Below, piece after piece: positions 7,203 to 13,672 of a stretch of DNA of 15,959 nt (the stretch's first letter is position 1; each line of letters opens with the position of its first letter). The notes under the pieces are model-generated. The model made no database searches and was not told the DNA's origin. It worked only from the letters and a program-made list of their open reading frames with translations. This DNA is from [Eubacterium] saphenum (GTDB lineage Bacteria; Bacillota; Clostridia; Oscillospirales; Ruminococcaceae). Location of the stretch: positions 1 through 15,959 of the forward strand of contig SFLN01000035.1 in assembly GCA_004554555.1 (NCBI GenBank). Reading direction: 5' to 3'. The position numbers and the translations under genes were made by a program.

Positions 7203-7269
7203 GCGATTTCGGCGGCGTCGAACCGCCGAAATCGCTGCATTTTTGTCGGCTGAAAGCCTCCAAAAATGC
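7203..7269. repeat. Composite double-hairpin unit B
   Basis: The first stem-loop (7203-7235) is identical to the palindrome at 6941-6973. One base later a second 33-base stem-loop (7237-7269) has arms GCATTTTTG and CAAAAATGC, with an inner stem GGCT (7248-7251) and AGCC (7255-7258). Compared with unit A, the outer G-C pair of the second stem has become A-T on both sides. Confidence 0.8.
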
Positions 7270-7340
7270 TTGGGGAACACCCCTCGGGGTTTTCCCCAAA
7301 CCCTTTTCCTCAAGGGGGGAAACTCTTGTTTCCCCCCTTG
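7270..7340. repeat. Two G/C-tract palindromes
   Basis: The first (7270-7299) pairs TTGGGGAA with TTCCCCAA and, inside, ACCCC with GGGGT. The second (7311-7340) has perfect 13-base arms, CAAGGGGGGAAAC and GTTTCCCCCCTTG, with a TCTT loop. The first abuts unit B directly. Confidence 0.8.
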
Positions 7341-7418
7341 AACCCCCTTTGCGCCTGCTTTCGCGTTTGCGCGGCTTCGCCGCGAGTGCGGCGCTTCGCG
7401 CCGAGTGCCTCCGGCGGC

Positions 7419-7450
7419 AAAGAACCTTTTTCTGAAGAAAAAGGTTCTTT
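7419..7450. repeat. Perfect 15-base-arm hairpin near exporter 3' end
   Basis: AAAGAACCTTTTTCT (7419-7433) and AGAAAAAGGTTCTTT (7436-7450) are perfect complements with only GA between them. It lies 35 bases beyond the exporter stop codon at 7485. As a terminator it is weak, because no T run follows on the - strand. It may instead stabilise the mRNA 3' end. Confidence 0.75.
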
Positions 7451-7484
7451 GAACTCCAAAAAGACTTTTAGGCTTCGCGTGAAC

Positions 7485-9227
7485 TCAGCTCTGCCTGCTT
7501 TCAATCAGCTCCGCGTAAAATCCGTGGTTCTTCATAAGCTCCTCATGCGTTCCCTGCTCGACAATATGCCCCGACTTCATTACCAGAATGCAGTCAGCCT
7601 CGCGTATCGTAGAAAGCCGGTGCGCGACAACGAAGGACGTTCTCCCTTTCATCATAAGGTCAAACGCGCTCTGAATTTTCAGCTCCGTTCTCGTATCAAT
7701 CGAGCTTGTCGCCTCGTCCAAAATCAGCATCGGCGGCAGCGAAAGCATAATCCTCGCAATCGACAGCAGCTGCCTTTGCCCTTGCGACAATTCCGCGTCA
7801 TTCGTGATAACCGTGTCATAGCCCTGCGGAAGGCGCTTTATAAAGCTGTGTGCGTGCGCCTTTTTCGCCGCTTCGATAATCTCGTCAAGGCTTGCGTCCG
7901 GCTTGCCGTAGGAAATATTCTCGCGAACAGTGCCTTTGAACACCCAAGTTTCCTGCAAAACAATGCCGTATTCCCGCCGCAGGCTGTCCCTCGTCAGCTC
8001 CTTTATCGGATTTCCGTCAACGCAGATTTCGCCGTCCGTGACATCGTAAAACCGCATCAGCAGGTTAATCAGCGTGGTTTTTCCGCAGCCTGTCGGTCCA
8101 ACGATAGCGATATGCTGACCGCTCTTGACGTTCAAATTCAGATTCTCGATAAGCGGCTTTTCGGGAACGTAGGAGAAATCGACATTCTTGATTTCAACGT
8201 CGCCGCGGCTGTTCTCGAGCACCTTTTTGTTTTCATCGGAGCTTTCTGCGGGTTCATCGATAAGCGTGAAAATTCTCGAAGCGGACGCAAGCGCGTTTTG
8301 AAGCTCCGTGACAACTCCCGAAATCTCGTTAAACGGCTTGGTGTACTGGTTCGCGTACTGCAAGAAGCAGCTGAGGTCGCCGACCGTAAATCCGCCCGAA
8401 ACCGCCTTCACCGCCGAAAGCGCGCCGAAAACTCCGACACCTGCGTAGACAAGCGAGTTCACGAAACGCGTGCAGGGGTTTGTGAGCGCGGAGTAAAATT
8501 GCGCTCTTCTGCCGCAGACGTTGAGCCGCTCGTTGATTTCGCCGAATTGCTCCTCGGCTTCCTGTTCAAAGCCAAACGATTTCACAAGCCGCTGCGCGCC
8601 GATATGCTCGTCGATAAAACCCGTAAGTTCACCTTTTATCGCGGACTGCTCGCGGAATTTGTTGAAGCAGAGCTTGGAAATTATCGCGGCAACCGCGAAC
8701 GAAAGCGGCGTGATGCACACGACAACCAGCGTTATCTGCCAGTTTAAGCTCACCATAAACACAAGCGTTCCGATTATCGTGACAACACCCGTGAAAAGCT
8801 GCTGAAAGCCCTGCAAAAGCCCGTCGCTTACCGCGTCCACATCGTTTACCACGCGCGAAAGTATATCGCCGTGAGAGTTCGCGTCAATAAACGAGAGCGG
8901 GAGCTTCTGGAGGTGCGCGAAAATATCCGTGCGGAGCTGTTTTACGGTTTTGTTGGTGATTTTGTTGGTCGCGAAATACATCAGCCACTGCAAAAGCGCA
9001 ACCGCGGGGATAATGCACGCAATCGTGATAAGAATGGGGTACATTCCCTCAAAATTCACGCCTTCGGAGGAAATGCAGTCAACCGCGCGTCCGATAAGAA
9101 CGGTCGTGTAGAGCGAGAGCAAAACGCTTCCCGCCGCGCAGATTATACTCAGAATTACAAGCGGCATCTGCGGCTTTACATAGCGCAAAAGCCGTTTCAG
9201 AGCGCCTTTTTTGTTCGTTTTAGCCAT
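7485..9227 (-). CDS. ABC exporter half-transporter, canonical Walker B subunit
   Basis: A 580-residue fused permease-ATPase of the multidrug/lipid exporter type. Residues 20-320 hold six membrane helices; 343-580 form the nucleotide-binding domain. Motifs: Walker A GPTGCGKTT (377-385), Q-loop Q425, signature LSQGQ (480-484), Walker B LILDE (501-505) and switch histidine H536. Catalytic glutamate and histidine are present, but the signature is LSQGQ instead of LSGGQ. The upstream partner has the opposite defects, so the two should form a heterodimer with one working and one degenerate ATP site, as in TM287/TM288, BmrCD and LmrCD. It follows the partner gene by 9 bases and has AGGTGAG before its ATG. 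It resembles the TM288/BmrD side. The substrate cannot be read from the sequence. Confidence 0.92.
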   Translation of the reverse strand: MAKTNKKGALKRLLRYVKPQMPLVILSIICAAGSVLLSLYTTVLIGRAVDCISSEGVNFEGMYPILITIACIIPAVALLQWLMYFATNKITNKTVKQLRTDIFAHLQKLPLSFIDANSHGDILSRVVNDVDAVSDGLLQGFQQLFTGVVTIIGTLVFMVSLNWQITLVVVCITPLSFAVAAIISKLCFNKFREQSAIKGELTGFIDEHIGAQRLVKSFGFEQEAEEQFGEINERLNVCGRRAQFYSALTNPCTRFVNSLVYAGVGVFGALSAVKAVSGGFTVGDLSCFLQYANQYTKPFNEISGVVTELQNALASASRIFTLIDEPAESSDENKKVLENSRGDVEIKNVDFSYVPEKPLIENLNLNVKSGQHIAIVGPTGCGKTTLINLLMRFYDVTDGEICVDGNPIKELTRDSLRREYGIVLQETWVFKGTVRENISYGKPDASLDEIIEAAKKAHAHSFIKRLPQGYDTVITNDAELSQGQRQLLSIARIMLSLPPMLILDEATSSIDTRTELKIQSAFDLMMKGRTSFVVAHRLSTIREADCILVMKSGHIVEQGTHEELMKNHGFYAELIESRQS

Positions 9228-9236
9228 TTTCTCACC

Positions 9237-10958
9237 TCAATCCGAATAATCGCCCGTGGACTTGCAGATTTCTCTGTAAACCTCGCAGGTGTTCAAAAGT
9301 TCATCGTGAGTGCCGATACCGACAGCCTGCCCGTCATCGAGAACGATGATTTTATCGGCGTGTTTTATGGAATTAGGGCGCTGCGAGATGATAACGCAGG
9401 TGATGTCGTTCATCTCGCCGAGCGCTTTGCGGAGCTTCGCGTCTGTCGAGTAGTCGAGCGCGGAGGAGCTGTCGTCGAAGATGATGATTTCCGAGCCGCG
9501 CGCAACCGCCCGGGCAATCGCAAGTCGCTGCTTCTGACCGCCCGAAAAATTTTTGCCGCCCTGAAGAATTTTCGCGTCAAGACCGCCGTCAAGGTTGTCG
9601 GTGAACTCCTTTGCCTGCGCAACCTCAAGCGCTCGGTAAATCTGCTCGTCGGGGATATCGTCCCGCCCGAGCGTCATATTGTAGCGGAGCGAACCCGACA
9701 AAAGCTCGGTTTTCTGCGGAACAACGGCGATTTTTCTCCGAAGCTCCTCTGTCGGATAATCCCGCACGTCCGCTCCGCTTATCCTGACCGCGCCGCCGCT
9801 TACGTCATAGAAACGGCAGAGCAAATGCGCGAGCGTTGTTTTACCCGAACCCGTGCCGCCGATGATGCCGAGCGTTTCGCCGCGGTTCAGCGTGAACGAG
9901 ATATTTTCAAGCGAGTTTTCTTCGCCCGCGTAGGAAAAGTTTACGTTGTCGAAAGCGATAAACGGCGCGTTTTCATCGGTTTTCGGAGAAGTTTCGGACG
10001 ATTTAATCGAGCTTTCCATATCGAAAATCTCGTTAATTCTTGCAGACGAAGCCGCCGCCTTTGTGAAGATTGTCACAAGATTTGCCACGACAACCAGCGC
10101 CAGTGAAATCTGCGTCATATAGTTGACGAGCGCGATTACTTTACCTTGCGTAAGTCCGTCGATACCCGCGTCCGTAAACCCGCCGCCGAGCCACACAATC
10201 AGCAGATACGCGACGTTAACCGCAATGAAAATCGCGGGGTTAAGCAGCGCGTTAATTCTGCCCGCCTTGACCGCGAAGGTGCGGTATTCCTCGGCTTCTT
10301 CTTCAAAGCGCTGTTTTTCGTAATCCTGCCGCGCAAACGCTCTGACAACGCGCACTCCCGAGAGATTTTCACGGGTTATGCGCGAGATACCGTCAAGGGA
10401 TTTCTGCTGCTTTTTGAACAGCTTGACGGTCGCCTTCATTATCGGGAACATCACGAGCACGATTGCCGCCATTGCTCCGAAGAAAATCAGCGACAAGCGC
10501 GGGCTGATTGAGAAGGACATAATTGTCGCGCCGATAACGAGAAAAGGCGCGCGCACAACCAGTCTTATGAGCATAGCCACGGCAGTTTGCACTTGGTTTA
10601 CATCGTTTGTGATACGCGTGACAAAAGCCGCCGAGCCGAGCCGGTCGAGCTCTTTAAAGGACAGCGTGTTTATGTGCGAATACAAATCCGCGCGAAGCCG
10701 CGTGCCGACGCCCTGCGAAGCGGCGGACGCCATATATTGACAAACGAGCGCAAACCCCAAACCGCACACCGCGAGAATTATCAGTATAATTCCGTTTTGC
10801 CAGATGTAGTCGGAGTCGCCGTTTTTGATGCCGACGTCGATAATCTGCGCCATAACAAGCGGCACGATAAGCTCAAAAATCGCCTCGGTGAGCTTGCAGA
10901 GCGGTCCTATAATCACGTTCAGCTTAAATTCTTTCAGATAACGAGCAAGTTTAAACAA
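9237..10958 (-). CDS. ABC exporter half-transporter, degenerate-site subunit
   Basis: A 573-residue fused permease-ATPase: six membrane helices in about 15-300 and a nucleotide-binding domain from 333. Walker A is GGTGSGKTT (367-375) and the signature is a standard FSGGQ (471-475). Walker B is IIIFDD (491-496), with aspartate D496 replacing the catalytic glutamate. The switch histidine is replaced by Q526 (ISQR). This pairing of changes marks the non-catalytic partner of heterodimeric exporters (TM287-like). Its Walker motifs would face the partner's LSQGQ signature to form the degenerate site. The frame stays open upstream to 11093, but that part overlaps the promoter. The best start is TTG at 10958, with AAAGGAG 9 bases upstream, giving the normal family length. 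It is the first gene of the two-gene exporter operon. Confidence 0.9.
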   Translation of the reverse strand: MFKLARYLKEFKLNVIIGPLCKLTEAIFELIVPLVMAQIIDVGIKNGDSDYIWQNGIILIILAVCGLGFALVCQYMASAASQGVGTRLRADLYSHINTLSFKELDRLGSAAFVTRITNDVNQVQTAVAMLIRLVVRAPFLVIGATIMSFSISPRLSLIFFGAMAAIVLVMFPIMKATVKLFKKQQKSLDGISRITRENLSGVRVVRAFARQDYEKQRFEEEAEEYRTFAVKAGRINALLNPAIFIAVNVAYLLIVWLGGGFTDAGIDGLTQGKVIALVNYMTQISLALVVVANLVTIFTKAAASSARINEIFDMESSIKSSETSPKTDENAPFIAFDNVNFSYAGEENSLENISFTLNRGETLGIIGGTGSGKTTLAHLLCRFYDVSGGAVRISGADVRDYPTEELRRKIAVVPQKTELLSGSLRYNMTLGRDDIPDEQIYRALEVAQAKEFTDNLDGGLDAKILQGGKNFSGGQKQRLAIARAVARGSEIIIFDDSSSALDYSTDAKLRKALGEMNDITCVIISQRPNSIKHADKIIVLDDGQAVGIGTHDELLNTCEVYREICKSTGDYSD

Positions 10959-10967
10959 AACAATTAT

Positions 10968-10974
10968 CTCCTTT
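10968..10974 (-). promoter_or_regulatory. Ribosome binding site deciding a TTG start
   Basis: AAAGGAG on the - strand lies 9 bases before TTG at 10958-10956. No ATG or GTG in frame is similarly placed, so this site selects the rarer TTG codon and gives a 573-residue protein. Confidence 0.75.
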
Positions 10975-11013
10975 AACAATTTACGAAAAACGACAAATTT
11001 TTCCGCAACTATT

Positions 11014-11042
11014 ATTATAGTATATTTTCCCCGAATTGTAAA
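11014..11042 (-). promoter_or_regulatory. Promoter of the ABC exporter operon
   Basis: On the - strand: -35 TTTACA (11042-11037), a 17-base spacer and a perfect -10 TATAAT (11019-11014). The start of transcription should be near 11007, about 50 bases before the TTG codon. It is divergent from, and only about 10 bases away from, the SDR promoter. Confidence 0.82.
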
Positions 11043-11051
11043 GATATTTCC

Positions 11052-11080
11052 TTGACTTTTTTGCAAAATTGAGGTAAAAT
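11052..11080 (+). promoter_or_regulatory. Promoter of the SDR gene
   Basis: -35 TTGACT (11052-11057), a 17-base spacer and -10 TAAAAT (11075-11080). The leader of about 75 bases contains a small hairpin (11108-11135, GCCGA pairing with TCGGC and an outer GAC/GTC pair) before the ribosome binding site GGAGGG (11149-11154). Confidence 0.75.
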
Positions 11081-11160
11081 AATAGATAGACAATAACCAA
11101 AAATACGGACAGCCGAGCGCGAGTTTTCGGCGGTCTGCACGAATTTATGGAGGGATAAAT

Positions 11161-11928
11161 ATGATAGCTTTGGTAACGGGCGCAAGCTCGGGTATTGGAC
11201 GGGAAATTGCGAGAAGTCTTGCGAAGCACGGGATAAACGTCATCATAACCGCGCGCCGCAAGGACAAGCTGGACGAGCTGAAAAGCGAGCTTGTCGAGAA
11301 ATACAAGGTCAAAGTTCTGAGCATTAAGGCGGATTTGTCGGACGAGAAGCAGGTTTACGAGCTGTACCGCCGTGTGAAAAAGTACAAGATTGATATTCTT
11401 ATCAACAACGCGGGCTTCGGCGTTTACGGGAGCTTTGCCGAGAACAGCTTAGAGCGTGAAACGGAAATGATTTCGGTGAACATTCGCGCGTTCCACATTT
11501 TGTTCAAGCTGTTTTTGAACGATTTCAGAAGCCGCGGCTGCGGTTATATACTGAACACAGCGAGCGCGGCGGGCTTTATCCCGGGACCGTATTTCGCGGC
11601 GTATTACGCGAGCAAGGCTTATGTTGTGCGGCTCACGCAGGCGGTTGCCGAGGAGCTTCGCAGGGAAAAGAGCGGCGTGCACCTGTCGATGCTTTGTCCG
11701 GGACCGGTTGACACGGAGTTCGGACAGACCGCGAACATCAACTTTGGAATGGGCGCATATTCAGCGGAAAAACTCGCGGAGCACGCTGTTCGGGAGATGT
11801 TTGCGGGGAAGCTGCTGATAACGGAGAACAAGTTCTCGGAGCTGATGATTTACGGCTCAAAGCTGATTCCCGACTGCGTGATGACGTTTTTTGCGGGACT
11901 TTTTCAGGCGAAGCGCGGGCTGAAGTGA
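11161..11928 (+). CDS. Short-chain dehydrogenase/reductase
   Basis: A 255-residue classical SDR oxidoreductase, normal length for the family. The Rossmann dinucleotide motif is TGASSGIG (6-13), followed by R32-R33 after the second strand, which suggests NADP(H) rather than NAD(H). NNAG is at 82-85; the catalytic residues are S135 and the Y148xxxK152 pair, followed by PGPVDT (180-185). It is closest in feel to the DltE/YqjQ-like group (COG0300), whose substrates are mostly unknown. The C-terminal 40 residues are hydrophobic and may contact membrane or lipid substrate. It is probably cytoplasmic and transcribed alone from its own promoter. No clear terminator follows before the tandem repeat array. 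Divergence from the exporter genes suggests shared control, but no common function can be proved. Confidence 0.93.
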   Translation: MIALVTGASSGIGREIARSLAKHGINVIITARRKDKLDELKSELVEKYKVKVLSIKADLSDEKQVYELYRRVKKYKIDILINNAGFGVYGSFAENSLERETEMISVNIRAFHILFKLFLNDFRSRGCGYILNTASAAGFIPGPYFAAYYASKAYVVRLTQAVAEELRREKSGVHLSMLCPGPVDTEFGQTANINFGMGAYSAEKLAEHAVREMFAGKLLITENKFSELMIYGSKLIPDCVMTFFAGLFQAKRGLK

Positions 11929-11946
11929 CGGAAAATTTGAGGATTT

Positions 11947-12598
11947 TAGCTACGCAAATCGCATAGCAGTGCGGTTTGAGCGGCGGCTGTTGAGGACAAC
12001 GAGCAGCTTCACTCACCGAAAATCGAGCGGTTCTGCCGCGCTTCAAGTCGCGATTCCGCATAATAGCGCGGTTTGAGCGGCTGCTGTTGAGTACAATGAG
12101 CGGCTTCACTCACCGAAAATCAAGCAGTTCCGCCGTGCTTCAAGCCGTGATTTCGCATAACAGCGCGGTTTGAACGGCTGCTGTTGAAGACAAAGAGCGG
12201 ATTTGCTCACCGAAAATCGAGTGGTTCTGCCGTGCTTCAAGCCGCGATTCCGCATAACAGCGCGGTTTGAACGGCTGCTGTTGAAGACAAAGAGCGGCTT
12301 TGCTCACCGAAAATCGAGTGGTTCTGCCGTGCTTCAAGCCGCGATTCCGCATAACAGCGCGGTTTGAGTCGCTGCTTCTGTTGAGGACAACGAGAGGCTT
12401 CACTTACCGAAAATCAATCGGTTCTGCCGCGCTTCAAGCCGCGATTTCGCATAACAGCGCGGTTCGAGCGGCGGCTGTTGAGTACAACGAGCGGCTTCAC
12501 TCACCGAAAATCGAGCGGTTCTGCCGCGCTTCAAGTCGCGATTCCGCATAATAGCGCGGTTTGAGCGGTTGCTGCTGTTGAAGATGACGAGCATTACA
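11947..12598. repeat. Tandem array of about 97-base units
   Basis: This fills the gene-free stretch 11929-12699. Six units begin with CCGAAAATC at 12016, 12113, 12210, 12307, 12407 and 12504, giving periods of 97, 97, 97, 100 and 97 bases. A partial, diverged unit precedes them (11947-12015), and the last degrades near 12585. Each unit holds an imperfect inverted repeat of the form TCAAGCCGCG - 14-base loop - CGCGGTTTGA. A 97-base period is not a multiple of three, so the array is not a repeated protein. The units adjoin without unique spacers, so it is not a CRISPR array. The 12599-12690 segment shows nothing further. Function unknown. Confidence 0.9.
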
Positions 12599-12699
12599 GA
12601 GTGCCGCGGTGCTGAGACCGATTTGAACAATTCTTGAAATATAAGTGCTGAAAACGGCTTTGCAAATCCATTTTGACATGCCTAAATAACGGAGGAATT

Positions 12700-13113
12700 A
12701 TGCCGAATACAACAAAATTGACCGTGCGCTACGCGGAAACCGACCAGATGGGCGTTGTCCACCATGCGGTTTATCCCGTGTGGTTTGAGATGGCGAGGAC
12801 GGATTATATAAAGGCGCTTGGAATGAGCTACGCGAAAATGGAAGAGGACGGCGTTATGCTGCCGGTCGCGGCGATTAGCTGCAAGTACCTCCGACCCGCG
12901 AAATACGATGAGGAAATCACGGTTGTGGCGCGGATTACGCGGCTGAATGCGGCGCGGATTGAGTTCTGCTACGAGGCGATTTTGCCGGGTGGCGAGATTG
13001 CCTGCGAGGGTACAAGCTCCCACGCTTTCGTTGACGCGCAAACCTTTCACCCGATTAATTTTAAAAAGCGCAGCCCCGAGTTTTTCGAGGTTCTGGGAAA
13101 ATGTGCCAAATAA
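12700..13113 (+). CDS. Acyl-CoA thioesterase, YbgC/FadM hotdog family
   Basis: A 137-residue single hotdog-fold protein, the usual length for 4-hydroxybenzoyl-CoA thioesterase-like enzymes that hydrolyse acyl-CoA thioesters. The N-terminal motif YAETDQMGVVHHAVYPVWFE (11-30) carries the catalytic aspartate D15 and the conserved GVVxHxxY segment, followed by the long helix MARTDYIKALG. The strand pattern CKYLRPAKYDEE (61-72) is typical. The start is ATG at 12700, with GGAGG at 12691-12695; an in-frame TTG at 12673 has no such site. It stands alone between the repeat array and a terminator. Physiological substrate unknown; roles in lipid or CoA housekeeping are common for relatives. No obvious promoter is visible in the 100 bases upstream. 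Confidence 0.9.
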   Translation: MPNTTKLTVRYAETDQMGVVHHAVYPVWFEMARTDYIKALGMSYAKMEEDGVMLPVAAISCKYLRPAKYDEEITVVARITRLNAARIEFCYEAILPGGEIACEGTSSHAFVDAQTFHPINFKKRSPEFFEVLGKCAK

Positions 13114-13132
13114 GATATTGTTAAATAACGAA

Positions 13133-13166
13133 AACCGCTCTCCGAAATCGAAGAGCGGTTGTTTTT
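13133..13166. terminator. Intrinsic terminator between converging genes
   Basis: AACCGCTCT (13133-13141) and AGAGCGGTT (13152-13160) pair perfectly around a 10-base loop, and GTTTTT follows on the + strand. On the - strand the stem is followed by TTTCGTTATT, weaker but usable. It ends the thioesterase gene and may also serve smpB. Confidence 0.85.
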
Positions 13167-13184
13167 GTGAAATTGAGCGCGAGT

Positions 13185-13640
13185 TCAGCGGTTTCTGTCC
13201 TTAATCGCGCGGTCAATGCTCCTCTCCGCGTCACGTTTCGCGGAGCTTTCACGCTTGTCGTAGAGCTTTTTGCCCTTGCACAAGCCGACTTGTATTTTCA
13301 CGCGGCTGTCCTTGAAATACATCGAAATCGGCACGAGCGTATAGCCGCCCTGCTTCACCTGCCCGTACAGCTTCATAATCTCCTTTTTGTGCATCAGAAG
13401 CCGCCGCACGCGGTACGGGTCGCGGTTGAAAATGTTGCCTTTCTCGTAGGGGGAAATGTGCATTCCGCGTATAAAAGCCTCGCCGTTGTCAATCGATATC
13501 CACGAGTCCTTGAGGTTCACGCCGCCCGCGCGTATCGATTTTACCTCCGTGCCGAACAGCTCAATCCCCGCTTCAAGGCTCTCTATTATAAAGTATTCGT
13601 GCCGAGCCTGTCGGTTTTCGGCTATTGTTTTTGTGTTCAT
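13185..13640 (-). CDS. smpB: SsrA-binding protein SmpB
   Basis: A 151-residue protein that binds tmRNA and delivers it to stalled ribosomes for trans-translation. It shows the whole SmpB pattern: NRQARHEYFI (9-18), a core with GIELFGTEVKSIRAG (25-39) and AFIRGMHISPYEKGN (55-69), then DPYRVRRLLMHKKEI (74-88), YTLVPISMYFKD (100-111), VKIQVGLCKGKKLYDKR (114-130), and the basic C-terminal tail that enters the mRNA channel. GGAGG sits just before the ATG. It begins 32 bases after the stop of the secreted LRR protein gene with no terminator between, so the two may share transcripts. The tmRNA gene ssrA, often close by, is not seen here. Confidence 0.98.
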   Translation of the reverse strand: MNTKTIAENRQARHEYFIIESLEAGIELFGTEVKSIRAGGVNLKDSWISIDNGEAFIRGMHISPYEKGNIFNRDPYRVRRLLMHKKEIMKLYGQVKQGGYTLVPISMYFKDSRVKIQVGLCKGKKLYDKRESSAKRDAERSIDRAIKDRNR

Positions 13641-13672
13641 TTTTCCTCCGTTATCTTTGTCAAATGGCTGCG

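Larger units (their letters stand above)
6923..7450. repeat. Non-coding field of consecutive stem-loops
   Basis: Together with the stem at 6832-6897, this is the content of the gene-free stretch 6812-7484. I see no credible coding sequence. It is filled with inverted repeats: 6923-6937 (GGCTTC/GAAGCC), 6941-6973, 6973-7037, 7083-7115, 7116-7148, 7203-7235, 7237-7269, 7270-7299, 7311-7340, 7370-7384 and 7390-7402 (both with TTC loops), and 7419-7450. Many are 30-33 bases long and abut one another. Only short segments (about 7038-7082, 7150-7202, 7341-7369) are unstructured. It resembles clustered extragenic palindromes (REP/BIME-like) more than a single RNA. Confidence 0.75.

Noticed and set aside
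6713..7313. Two - strand frames (6713-6994 and 7029-7313) sharing an ISAVRRRRNR peptide
   Set aside because: The shared peptide comes from the duplicated palindrome, not from a protein family. One frame overlaps the GntR promoter, and neither has a ribosome binding site.
7266..8747. Open frame of 493 codons on the + strand
   Set aside because: It lies antisense to the ABC exporter gene for most of its length, starts inside the hairpin field, has no ribosome binding site, and its translation is Arg-rich without recognisable domains. It is a shadow of the real - strand gene.
8871..10106. Open frame of 411 codons on the + strand
   Set aside because: Antisense to the two exporter genes, whose motifs are unmistakable; the translated product is basic and featureless.
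10959..11093. N-terminal extension of the degenerate exporter subunit
   Set aside because: The extra 45 codons run through the predicted -10 and -35 promoter elements, and the resulting peptide does not resemble exporter N-termini.
11947..12598. CRISPR array
   Set aside because: Repeats of 97 bases adjoin one another with no unique spacers, and no cas gene is near.
11738..12679. Periodic Arg-rich frames across the tandem array, mostly on the - strand
   Set aside because: The repeat period of 97 bases shifts the frame in every unit, so no frame stays in register; frames are short and overlap each other.
12601..13200. tmRNA gene (ssrA) beside smpB
   Set aside because: I found no tRNA-Ala-like acceptor end, tag-peptide frame or pseudoknot-like segment next to smpB within this window.
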